64,000 nucleotides of DNA, taken from Cruorifilaria tuberocauda. Its lineage: Eukaryota; Nematoda; Chromadorea; Rhabditida; Onchocercidae. The notes below the pieces were generated by a model that saw only the letters and a list, made by a program, of their open reading frames with translations, made no database searches and had not been told where the DNA came from. The translations under genes were made by a program, and so were the position numbers. Below are positions 40,401 through 52,067 of the stretch, one piece after another (the stretch's first letter is position 1; every line of letters begins with the position of its first letter). The stretch lies in NCBI GenBank assembly GCA_013365365.1, contig JABVXU010000127.1, forward strand, positions 1 through 64,000, given 5' to 3'.

Positions 40401-41339
40401 GTCTTTATGATCACTTGTGAAAGAGGAAGCCGATTTTCATTAGTCTTTTGCAATGAAAAATAAGTTTGGGACGGATGTAAAAAAAAATTTTTTTTAATAA
40501 CATATTTTATACCCATAATATTTAATTAAATTAATCATTTAAATGAAATTCTTGAGGAAAACGTTGAAAAATAACGCACCAGAAATAGTTTTGCTCATCA
40601 GCAGGCTTACATCCTATATATTTATTTGAATTTAACTCATTTAAATATTTCTTGCATCACTTTTGCAGTATCAGAGATGAAATTTTTTAATTTGGTTGCT
40701 CTTTTATTGCAAATCATTTCCTTTTTATGGTCAGCATATTATTTTTCATACGTATTTTCCCATATCATTTTCCTCTCTTTGGCATATAATCAATTTAAAT
40801 ACGCTAAAAAAATTAAGAAAATACAGCATTGGCACTTTTGGTGTGACATTTTCCACACAGAAATTCCGGAATGTACACATTCAGATTGAAGTTTAAAAGT
40901 ATGAAGAACTATGGTAAATCAACCATATCCGTTTATTAGTAACGATCAATCCTTAAAAGCGTATGATGCACTTTTATCCAGAATAAACTTTTAATTTCTC
41001 TTTTTCCAATACTTCCTTATATTTCTACTTCCTTCTTTTTGACTGTATATAGCTTGTAATTCATACTGTCCAATACATGTTCTATCAGTTTACAACTGTA
41101 TCGCGACATACTTAATCTCAGCAACTTGCTGAATGCCAACATCAAGTAATTGTGTGCGGGAAGTAGGAGCGTAAACCTACGCACAATATGTGTTACATTG
41201 AAGTTAATAAAGGACTGATTGTATGACAAATGATAAAAGGCTAGGTAACAGGACGGAATGCTTGTTCGTTGCAACTGTCCAAAGGTAATCATGACGAGAA
41301 GGTAGAGTTCCGTGATAACAGTTTGAATTCGTGCATTAA

Positions 41340-41801
41340 GTGTGTGGACTGTTAACTTGAAACGAATGTTGAAATGCGGACGTGCAGGAGAGAATTAATT
41401 TGATAGCAGGAGACGTGCGCTGTTTGCAGTGTGTGACGACCCAGTTCTTCTGAATGTTCCTCTCCCTCTGCCCCCTGAGTCGCGCACACTTCGTCATCAC
41501 TTCCATCTTCGCATCTCTCCCATTCCACCGCACCCCGCACCCCGCACCCCGCACAAATCTTCTTTTCACCTCTCCTCCTACACCAACACTTTTCGCTGTT
41601 TTGTTCATTGGCGCCACCTATTATTATTACACTACTCAAGTGTGCTGGTAACTTTCTTCTGCGCATTTGTTGCTTTTGTGCGATAGTGCGCAAATGGCCA
41701 GCCGTTGGGGAATCGTCCTCTACCTCAGTTCACTTACTTTCAATTGCTTTCTAAGGAAAAAAGAAATCAGCATCCAAGATGTACAAAGGTTGATGGATTA
41801 A
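41340..41801. other. GC-rich island with heptamer repeat and small ORF
   Basis: A locally GC-rich, pyrimidine-rich segment. It holds a GCACCCC heptamer repeated 3.4 times (41530-41554) and, on the plus strand at 41694-41801, a 35-codon ORF opening MASRWGIVLYLSSLTFNC, which resembles a short signal peptide. CAAAG before GTTGATGG near its end could act as a weak donor. It may be a promoter with a first exon, but there is no downstream exon I can tie to it. Confidence 0.3.
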
Positions 41802-44437
41802 TTACCGCCAACTTATTGTATAGAATGGAAGTGTTTATTTGCTGTGAATGGTACAAACTGTCTGCTTTCATTTCATTGCACACTTGAAACATTCGTTTTG
41901 GCGTACTTTAAATATTAAACATTGATTTTGAGAGGGGAAATTTTTCTGATCAGATTTTAGAAAATAGTTGAAGGGATTACTTTTCAATATTGATTTTTGC
42001 CGAAAAATGATAATTTATTTCGATCCATAGGACGCAAAATGATTCTTTTGATAATTCAAGTTATCCTATTGCTGTATATTTTTCAAATAACATTATAGCA
42101 AACGAAAGAGGAAGCGGAACTGTGATAAGGAATTTCAAAAAAAATGATTTCAATTAATATGCTACGAATAAAATGGAACTTTTTTACTTAGGCTATTTAC
42201 GTTAAAGAATAAAACTGTTATACGAACTATAACAAATCAACTTTGACCACTCCGCTTCTGGCCATATCTTAAGGATAACTTATTCCCATTAAATGTCCGT
42301 TATTGATGTCATAATCCGGTTCAGGATTGGATAAATGATCAGAGGAATAGAAGAATTATAAGAATTCATAGCGATTGTTTTGTGCATTTAGATGACAGTG
42401 ATCTCATTTGAACGGTTCGATCACCTTCTTTTGGAGCATTCTGTACGTCGTATCCGTTTGTGCGTATCTGTGAATCATGTATGAAGAGATGTGTGCGAGG
42501 ACCGGAATACGGCATACGTGAATGCGTGTGTGCGAGATAGTATGTTATGTGCAGAAATGGGGGACATTCTAGCCTTAGTATTATTTTTCAGTGACCGTCC
42601 TCGTTTTGTGACTGTTACAAATGGAGTAATAGAGACATTTCTCTTCACGAATGAGAATTTTTGCATCTCTTTTGCTTAAAAATGATCCAATTTCTTTACA
42701 ATGTGACATCGACTTGCTGATCATTAAACTATTTAACTTATCCATTACCCGCCATAATAGTCAAAGTTCACTTACTCAGAACCATATCATTTTCTATAGA
42801 ATTAAACTGTTTGGGACTGCTTATGGAATAAAACTTTTAGTTCACTTAATTTAGTGATCAATACGATAGTTATTGGTTTATTCCTTCAATCATTTAAAAT
42901 CAATTAATATTTGTCATATCAACAATGTTTATCAGTGCTTGAGTACATTTACTTCCCAACTAATTAGTTAATTTTAAATTGATTGAATCTGCAAATATAT
43001 TGTATTGAATTATAAACAGTCCTCAACATATTCCTCAATCTATTAAAAGATGAATCGTAAATCCGATGAAATTTGGAACTCTTCGTGATGATTGCAGTGC
43101 TGAGATTCCATCCATATAGATTACGGCCTACACTGGATTGCCGTTGACATTTTACCTTGAACTTTTAGGTGATTTGTTGTGAAACATTTCCTTGGTTACA
43201 AATGGGAGTTTTCTCGATGTTGTTAGTTCGAATGTTCTGCTCTCTATCATTAGTTTAATTTTCTTGGAACCATATGACACAACTATTTTATTGCTTGAAA
43301 CGCCGGGAAACAAAAAAATTTTTCTAACTCAGATTTTCTTGAAGATTGCGTGAAATTTAACTGACACAAATGAATTTTATATAATAGAGTGATCAGAAAT
43401 TGCGTTTGTTTTCGCAATCTTTTTTGGAAAATAAGTTGTTAATTAGCATTCCTCTACTTATTTGCTATTTACGTTGTGATCAAAGTAGTGCTTTCCTGTC
43501 GAGTGTTTATGTCTAAGAAAAGCAAATTTAAAGGACCAAGCTAGTTTAATCTTAAAAAATTATTTCTATTCTTCAGAGTTCAGAGTTGCTGGCACCGTTA
43601 TCATTAGTATCACTACTACAAGTGTTATCATCAGCAACGACGATGACATCAATACTGCATCTAAATATTGTCATCTGGATTGTTTTCCTTATTGTTCACA
43701 ATATAATCATACCCATTGTTGGTTGATTTAACAACTTAAAACATGTATATCGCCAGTAAAAATTTTCATGCATAGTTTATTCCTCAACGAATCCTTGGAA
43801 GGCACTTTCCAGGAAATTATCGAGATAATTGATGTGGTGATTGGTTGGCAAACTTTTAATAAGAATTTGTTACAGATGTGATAATATTTTATGATTTAAT
43901 TGTTCAACTTTTAAAGCTGTGATTGTTTGGCGTGTAAGTGAGATTTTCATGGAAAATAATCAGATTATTCTGATCATTTGAAACATTGCGCCTTCTGATG
44001 CGTCACACCGATTTCCCAAACGGAATATAATTTTTTGACGACCGGGATTCAGGAGACTCTGATGTAGACCATGACCTTTTCTAGTGGATGTTCAATTTGT
44101 GAAGTTCTCGGGGAATTAATATAATTATCACGGATTGTTGTATGCAGTCTACTTTCTTTCACACATAACAAGTCTAGAAATAATTGTTGTGTTAAAAGAA
44201 TAGAGGGTAACAATTAAGATCCTTGTTTTTTTGTTCTTTGTTGATAAAAAATCATTCCTCCAACATCATTTCTTTATTGTAAAATGAATATAAAATAAGA
44301 TAAACAACAAGTAATAAATCATTAGATGAAGAATATAAAGCGAAAAATGTATATTAAAGTAATATAAATATATAATATAATCACATTTATACATTTATCT
44401 GACAATCGATCACAATTTTGAACAGCAAATTTCATTA

Positions 44438-44462
44438 ATATATATATATATATATATATATA
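44438..44462. repeat. (AT)n dinucleotide repeat
   Basis: About 12 uninterrupted AT units. Confidence 0.95.
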
Positions 44463-45469
44463 GATGTACATTACTGTGGCATGGTTGGTATGTATAGATG
44501 GATGAAGAAGATATGTGAGTTGCATTGCCGTGTAGGTGATGTGGTGGTGCACAATTCGGACACCTATTTTAATTGGTTGAGCGAAGAATTGGAGTGCTTC
44601 CTGTCAAATATTTCCTTAGTTGTTAATCATCCATCTCCCATTTACTGATTCAATCGTTATCGAAAATGGCTTTTGTATTTTAATTATGAAATGTTTCAAG
44701 TTCAATTGAGATCTTTTTTTAGATATTCATAAACTCTTCACAAGCTAAATAAAATGTACTCATGACTTACAAAAGAATTAAGATTTTGGAATAGTTAATT
44801 CAAGGAAGAACAGATAGTTTGTAAGGCAGAGTAAAATGGTGTTGTAAGGAGTAACATGATTGTTAAAAGGTTTGTAAATAAGTTCAATTGTGTATCATAT
44901 TCCGAAATTTGGAAGAAGCATTCGGTGTAATCAATTTTCATTTATTTAAAAATTTCAAAAAAAATTTGTAAATAATTTTGTTTTAATGTAACTGTTGAAA
45001 CCATTGTTGATTCAGCGCGTGCTCATTGTATCCCCTATTACTTTTTATCCCATAAACAAAAGAATTGGAATATTTGAAAATTTCTCATATTTGACAAGTC
45101 TTTTTGTTATTCATCAATTAAAATCAGCGGCATTATCTTACTGTGTTTTGCTATCAGAATGCGTTTGTGAAGTTTTTTCGTTTCTCACGTATGGCATAGT
45201 GTACAAGATGTAAGTACTGCTGTTTTTTTTTTACTGAAAATGGGTAGAATGAAATCAATTGCGCCAACAATATGATGTTAAAAGTAGGACAGCAAAGCTA
45301 TGTAATGTTTGAGTATTATTTTATTATTATTATTACTGTAATTAATACTAATTAATATTACTGTCGTTAATTAACGTTATTATTAATTAATATTATAAAT
45401 TATTATGTAAATTGGTTTATGATACTATAATGAAGGATTATCAGATTACATTCGATTTCATCAATTTTT

Positions 45470-46320
45470 ATTCTGAAATTCCATCAATGCTGTCTGAATG
45501 ATTGAGGGTGAGAGAGAGGGACTGGCAATGGTAGAATAGTAGTATCCGGTTACTCTGGCCCTGCAGAAACAGGAATGAGGTACGTGGAGAAAAAATACCT
45601 GATGTGGCATATCCAAGCAAGAAAAATATGTGAAGCAGTCGGAAGAGGTGAAGTATCCAATGAGATGACAGGACGTATGAAAATGAACGAATGTGTGGCG
45701 CTGCGCTGCTGGGACAGGAGAAAAAAGGGAGAGGAAAGGCGATGGAATGTCGTCCTCAACAACAATCAACGTAACCGTTGCGGCGGCTTTCTCTCACTTT
45801 ACTTTTCATCTCGTTCATTAATTCATCCTACTTTTCCCTGCCTCACTTGCAGAAACCAACAAAACGATGAATTGCAGTGTTCCAGTTCACGAAATGTGTC
45901 ACACGCACAGTTCGGAAGGCTGCAGTTTAAAGCGATGGAATGGAATGAAGTGATCGAGATACGTGGATCTTCCTCATTCTCGATATTTCCATCTCATTTC
46001 AAGTAGTTATACCTTACTTCTCAATATTATTCCTCTTATTCCTCTTCAAAGACGGTACAACAGACACAGTCATAATATTTTTCCAACGTTCTCCTCTTGT
46101 AACCAGGAAATTGAATTTCTTCCATCTTCTCAAAATCCCTTCATCTTCCTCTTTCTTCTATCTCTCTCTCTCTTCTGTTTCCTTTCTTCTCTCACTTCAT
46201 CCCCTTCTGTTTAGATCTGCGCAGGTTAAAAACTTTGTTAGGATAAGTTTTGGTGCCACAAAACGTGGAGTGCAATCTTTCTTGGTCCTTTCCTTACCTT
46301 TCGTTCCTTCTTTCACATAA
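45470..46320. other. GC- and pyrimidine-rich island
   Basis: The 45.5-45.9 kb part has clearly higher GC and fewer stop codons, giving overlapping open frames of 143 (plus) and 102 (minus) codons that lack any recognisable domain. From about 46.1 kb it becomes a TC-rich tract (CTCTCTCTCTCTTCTG near 46160). I read it as a non-coding compositional island or possible promoter, not a gene. Confidence 0.3.
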
Positions 46321-49300
46321 TTTTCCCTCTCACTTCCACTCTCCAAGCATTCATTTTACCCTTATTTTTTTAATTTCCTTTTTCCTGTAATTTTTGTAGA
46401 ATTTTCATCAAAATCAATATAAATTTACAAGTTTTACATAAACCTGTTGTAAATGAAGTCGGAGGTTCTTCAAATTTTGATCTCCTTCAGTTCACTCATA
46501 TTTCATTGAGTGTTTTCGTATCCGACCTTCAATCAATGATCTACTGTAAATGTATTTTAAACTTTATCAGTTTCTGCTTATGTAGTACAAAAACTGAAGA
46601 AAGGTTCATTTCTGCCTCTTTTCACGAATTTACATTTTTCGGCGGCTTTTATGGATAATAACGCTGGAGCTTATGTTAAAAATCAAGCAAAATTATTCAT
46701 TATATAGTAAAATCAACACAAATTTTAATCTTTTTTAGGTTAAGCAGCTGTATAAAAGATGAATACTTATGATACATAATGCAAAAATATAAGAGGTCAG
46801 CTGGTCTAAAGTTTATCGGAAGAAGAATCTATCATTTCAAATATATGAAGAAAATTATCTCCAAGAACAAGCACTATATTGCGCAGAATGTGAAGAGAGC
46901 ACTACATCTTCAAACTACATTCATTTCTGATCGAGCGAGAGCATAATACTGCTGACAACGAATTATTATAAAATAATGCTTTTAGAAGTTGTTCGGTGCC
47001 ACCCTCCTTGTAGTGCTCATTTCACTGAAGTGGGAGATGAAAAAGCACTACTCGTGATGATGACAACCATGCTAATTGCAATAGAAAACTCTGGGGGAAT
47101 CATCATTAGACAAATCTTGTCAAATACTCGCCAGGCCCCCATTCTCGCTTTCTATAAAAAATATGTTTAAAAAAAATGGCTTATATCCTTGAGCATATAT
47201 CTTTCCTTTATATGCCTCTGTTCAGCATTCCTACTCAAAACTACAGTGCGAAGTCATTCATACTTAATGTTATTCCATGATGATTGTAATCATTTGGCTT
47301 CAACTGAGCAGCATTAGGCAGTAAACTCTTGGATGTTTTGAAGTTTAACTTAGTACTCATGCATTATCCGGTTCTGTTATTACTAGTTTTACTTCATGCT
47401 TTTGGTCGAATCTGAGTTAATTAGTACCATTAAAAACTCAAAATTCAATTAGTTTGGAGGTGAGAGTACTAACTAGCTTCGAAAATAAATTTTAGCAGTC
47501 AATTCATTTACCTTTGAATATTTCGTGAGACAGAGTGTTGGTTAAATATGCCACAATTATTTCGAAGAAATGCTCAACAGGAGAGTTAATCTTAGAGTGT
47601 CTTGGAAGGTTTTTAAATGATTTGTAGCAAATTAATTTTTTTTTAATTGAAAAAGTCTTCAGGTTTTTGAGTTTCTTTTCTCGACGTTTTCTTCATGCTG
47701 TTGAGTTTCCATTCCACCCAATTACCTAAAATATTCTCTTCTCACGACAAAATAAAAATATGAGCGAAATAATTTTCAAAAATGTAATTTAATTTTACGA
47801 ATGATTTGTTTTTGCTACCTTAAATGTATGTTATATTTGTAGCAATAAGAATGTCTCATGATATAAACTGCATGCTAAATATTTTTGAATATGGTATAAA
47901 TAATTCAATTTTTACAAGCTAAAGAAATATTTTCATGATATCCTACTATCAAGCAACCGTCAACATCGGAACGGTAAGATAAACTTCAATAATTGCTTTT
48001 AATGTTAGGTATTTTGGTAAGCATTTATTAATGTCTTTTCTGATTTTATAAAAACTTGAAGATCCGTGCTTAAAATTTGCAATTTCTTTCTCGATACTGA
48101 TAGGAACAAAAAAGTCTTATCGTTAATTTGTATATCCACCATGACTAACGAATGTCTTTATTTTTGACAAAATATTTATATTTTTTTTGGATATTTAATT
48201 TCTGGAAGCTGCGAGAATTTCAAAAAATTAAAACAGATTATTTCATCGGCCTTTCCTTAAGCTATTCTGTCTATAATATATCTGGAAAATCTGTTCCCTT
48301 TGTCAACAATATTAATAGAATTGTACGCCATTCTCCTTTTCTCCTTCTTCCTTTTTCCCTGTCCTCCAAAATTTCATTTTAATTATCATATTTAATACGA
48401 TTCCATCCCTCATTTTTTCTGTTAACCTTTCCGCCTCCAATTTCCATGAATTTTGTTTTGATGTTTGCACGGGTCATATATGTCGCGGTACTACCATACA
48501 ATAGATATAGCTTTTCATTCATGCATCACAGATCGGTCATCATTATTTTCTCGGTTGGCCTAAATTTCTCGATGTAATTTCTAAATTTTATAAGGAAACT
48601 TGTCAAAATTCGTGTAATCTGATAATAGTTTTGAGATTACTGATATGCCCTTACTGTATAGGAAAATCTCTAAGCATTATAAATATATTGGACGATGAGG
48701 TGAGCTTTAGTGATTCCTTTTTATATTTATTACATCATTGTTAATGTCTTTCAATGATAAGAATATGTTTTATGCTCAAAAATATTGAAATTATTGCGAT
48801 ATTTGAACTACTTAAATAACGAAATCATTCCAATTAATTTTTTGAAAAAACTAGCCTTAAAGTCGATTACCAATTATACTAATAAACATTAAAATTTCTT
48901 CCAAGTATAGTTAAAAACAGCAGTGATATGGAAAATACCATATACAATAGAAGGACTATTTACGGTGGATAAAATTCAGGTTTTCTAATTATTTAGCATC
49001 TATGATTGTAAATACTTGTGAAGATTTTTTTTTAAGTTTTTAATGTATAAAAATAATTAAAATGAGTAAAATTTTCAAAAATTCAAATTTTATTGGTGTC
49101 ACATTAACAGTCTTTTGATAAATGTCTCATTTTGTAACTGTGATAAGGGAAATTTTTTAAATCTTGAGTAGATAAATATAAAATTGAAAATAAAACAATC
49201 TTTACTGAAATGACATTACAACTTCTCCATTTTTACCATTTGTTTAATTCCATTAAACGAATGATTTGTCATCATTAATTACATACAGTATTATTGATTA

Positions 49301-50350
49301 AACATTTACAATCATAATCATTAGCACATGCATCATTTTCTTCTTATTGTAAAAGTTTGAAGAAATTTTCTAAGACAGAGAAACAGCTTTTCAATTATCA
49401 AAAAATAGAGCACTGCGGCAGATAGTTCATAATACTTATGTGCTCAGCTATTGATGATTATTAACCGAATACAACATTATCATGTAAATTAGATAATGAT
49501 TTCCAGGTGTTGTGGATTTTTGAGTTTGATTGATAACGTAGGGTACGGCACAATAGATCTTTGTGAAGGTTGATTTTGGTGGAGAGGATTTTCTTCTGAA
49601 ATCGCTAAATGATTCTCTCTCACATGGAATTTGATAAATTTTTGATTTGTTAAATTGGAAAGAATAGTTTAGACTCTTTCTTGAAATCGAAATCTAGAAG
49701 TCATTCGTACGGTTGTAGCGCAGGAAAATTGGAATAACATTTTATTTATAAGGAATAGTGGAAAGCTGAGAGAAGAGTTTTGTTACTGTGACTGTGGATC
49801 TGTGGATTTGATCTTCGCCATCAGTGCTATGATCTTTTATAGCATAAAAATTTGTAAGGATGAGATTTACAATGATAGTGTGATTGAATTGGATATAAAA
49901 ACTATGAAAAGGAACGGTTTTTGCTGAGGGCTGAAAAACATAGAAGTGGATATAGAATTGATAATATACGTTTTGGTTAGTTATTTGAAACAAAAATAAA
50001 TTGTTGAAATAAGCATTGAAATGCAAATTAGCTATAAGAATATGATAATTAAAGGAAACATTCAAGTGATGAATTATTAAGAAAATTTCCTGTGAATGAA
50101 CTTATTAGTTTAATGATCTTCTAATTTAATTATATAATTATGTCGTATAATTTTTATAATTTCGAGTTTTTCGACACCGGATTCCTTTTTCTTATCATTT
50201 TTAGAAGAGCTGTTTGTTATAATAATATCTTATTTGATGCAGTAAAGTAATTGATAAACGCTATTTGTATCCATCGTGATATTATATTGTTTTCAAAGGT
50301 TTTTCTTAATTTGCGATGTATTTAGGTTCAATGTTGACGCAGTCGCTTAC

Positions 50351-50446
50351 TCAGTAAAAGTCAATCCTGTCGTCAAAAACGCGTAAAGCGATATCAGGGC
50401 TGCCTGCGGCCAGGCGCCATCAACCCATACCATTCGAACTTTCCAA
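50351..50446 (+). other. Candidate upstream EPS8 exon
   Basis: A locally GC-rich stretch ends at a strong donor (CCAA before GTACGT at 50447). Read in the phase required by the next EPS8 exon (52068) it gives ISGLPAARRHQPIPFELSN just before the junction, a plausible continuation into GYPSSSRHPSAS. The acceptor side is unclear: an in-frame TAA lies near 50354, so the exon would have to start after it, and no in-frame ATG is present. Its composition and donor are the main support. Confidence 0.3.
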
Positions 50447-51581
50447 GTACGTTACAGTTTCCAAAAGTTTATTGCTGAAATTACATGGGTAATGATTAGT
50501 AATATTGTACCCTAAGATATAAACATTCTTATGGAGCCAGACCGTCCATTCAATCACTAAATATTAATGAAATCTATTCTTTACCAGGAAATTTGAGTTA
50601 AAAAATTTCTAGTTTATTAAATTAAAAAAAATAACTCAATTCCAAATTAGCAAATTGACATTTGTCACTCCTTACAATTTCAAATAGTATCGATTATATA
50701 TTTTATGATTCATACAGTTAGACTACTTTTTTTCCTTAAAATTCCTAATTCTATAGTGCTCGTCGACTCATCCGAAAAAGTTTTCAATCCTCTCTTTTAA
50801 CCTGTACAAACTAGTCCTCTTATTCTTGAATTATTCAGGTATCATGGCTACATAAATGTTGGCATTTATGAACGCACATATTTGTATATCTAATTGCTAA
50901 TTTTTATTGACATTTATTCATTTAGTTAATTATTAACATAATTCTGCTACTTGGAAAAGTTTTAATTGCTTCAAAAAAAAAAGTTTCGATAGCGTTCTTG
51001 TCCACCGTGCATTCACACAATGCGTGTTTTCTTCGATACATTACTTTTGCGAACTGGTGCAATGGTACCAATGCTGAAGCACAGCGTGATTTAGTTTTTT
51101 TTGACGTGAGTGCGAAGATGAGAGCATTACCTATTGGTAACTACTTGTTAATACAACTTCTGCTCTGTATTATCTTTCATTTCATCCTATAGGAAAGCGT
51201 GAATTACGCTTATTAAGTGTTTTTTTTTCCACATGTCACAGATTTTCTGTTAATTGTTTATTCAAAATAAAGCTATTAATAGGATTATTACATTAATTGT
51301 ATCAATTCTTAATAAAATATAGGCGGATTTTTTCATAATGAGTCAAGAGAAAAACCCAGTGTTAACAACGTTTCTGTCAAAAGAACTATTTCAGATAAAG
51401 CATTCCTCAGACAACTTTAGCTTACTGGGGATTTGAAATAGCTATATTATATTAATCGTCTTTATAGTACATGCTTTTTTGATCATTTAAGAATTATGTC
51501 AAAAAATTTTCAACCTTTTAAATAGAAGAGAAGAAATACTTTTAAAAAAAGAGCAGAGACATACTTTCCCTATAATAAAGT

Positions 51582-51649
51582 AATCTTATGAATCAATAAG
51601 CATTTGTTTTTCAAGAAAAAAAAACAAATGCTTATTGATTCATAAGATT
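51582..51649. repeat. Perfect 30-bp inverted repeat, 8-nt loop
   Basis: The left arm 51582-51611 (starting AATCTTATGAATCAATAAGC) is perfectly complementary to 51620-51649. The loop is CAAGAAAA. It sits about 420 bp before the first firm EPS8 exon. Confidence 0.95.
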
Positions 51650-52067
51650 TCTATGGTATTTAATCATCTGTTTTATGCTTTGCACTTTTCCTACAAGAAT
51701 TGTATTTTTATGCTCTGAAATATGGCACTGTGACAAAAACAGAGAGGCAAGGGAAATAATTTTAGTAAGAAAAGTGCGCAGTATAAAACAGATTTCTTAG
51801 CCACAAAAGGCTCATTTTCCGGATGGAAAATGCATGATATTGAGGTAGGCCAACATTTTTTATTAATTTGATATTGGTGTTATCGGACAGTTCCAATAAA
51901 TATTTCTAAACCTAAGCAAGAAATTATCAAAGAATTTTTTGCTCTAAAAGCGGCATGGGGTAATTATTTTATAATTAATATTTTTTCACAAGGTTTTCGT
52001 AATTTAGAATGAAGTTTGGAATTTTAATTCTATGCTATGCATAGTTGCTCTGTTGCTCTGTTTGCAG

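Larger units (their letters stand above)
25003..50350. other. About 25-kb region without a supportable gene
   Basis: No multi-exon gene could be assembled on either strand. Open frames are short and look like translated AT-rich DNA. The region could be GPCR upstream sequence, intergenic space, or very long 5' introns of EPS8 (its first visible exon needs an upstream exon). Exceptions worth noting are GC-richer islands at 37.3-37.7, 41.4-41.8 and 45.5-46.3 kb, and the repeats listed separately. Confidence 0.55.

Noticed and set aside
43228..43250. TTCGAAT words that resemble a tRNA B box (also near 3500, 3740, 39240 and 59650)
   Set aside because: No cloverleaf can be built around any of them by eye.
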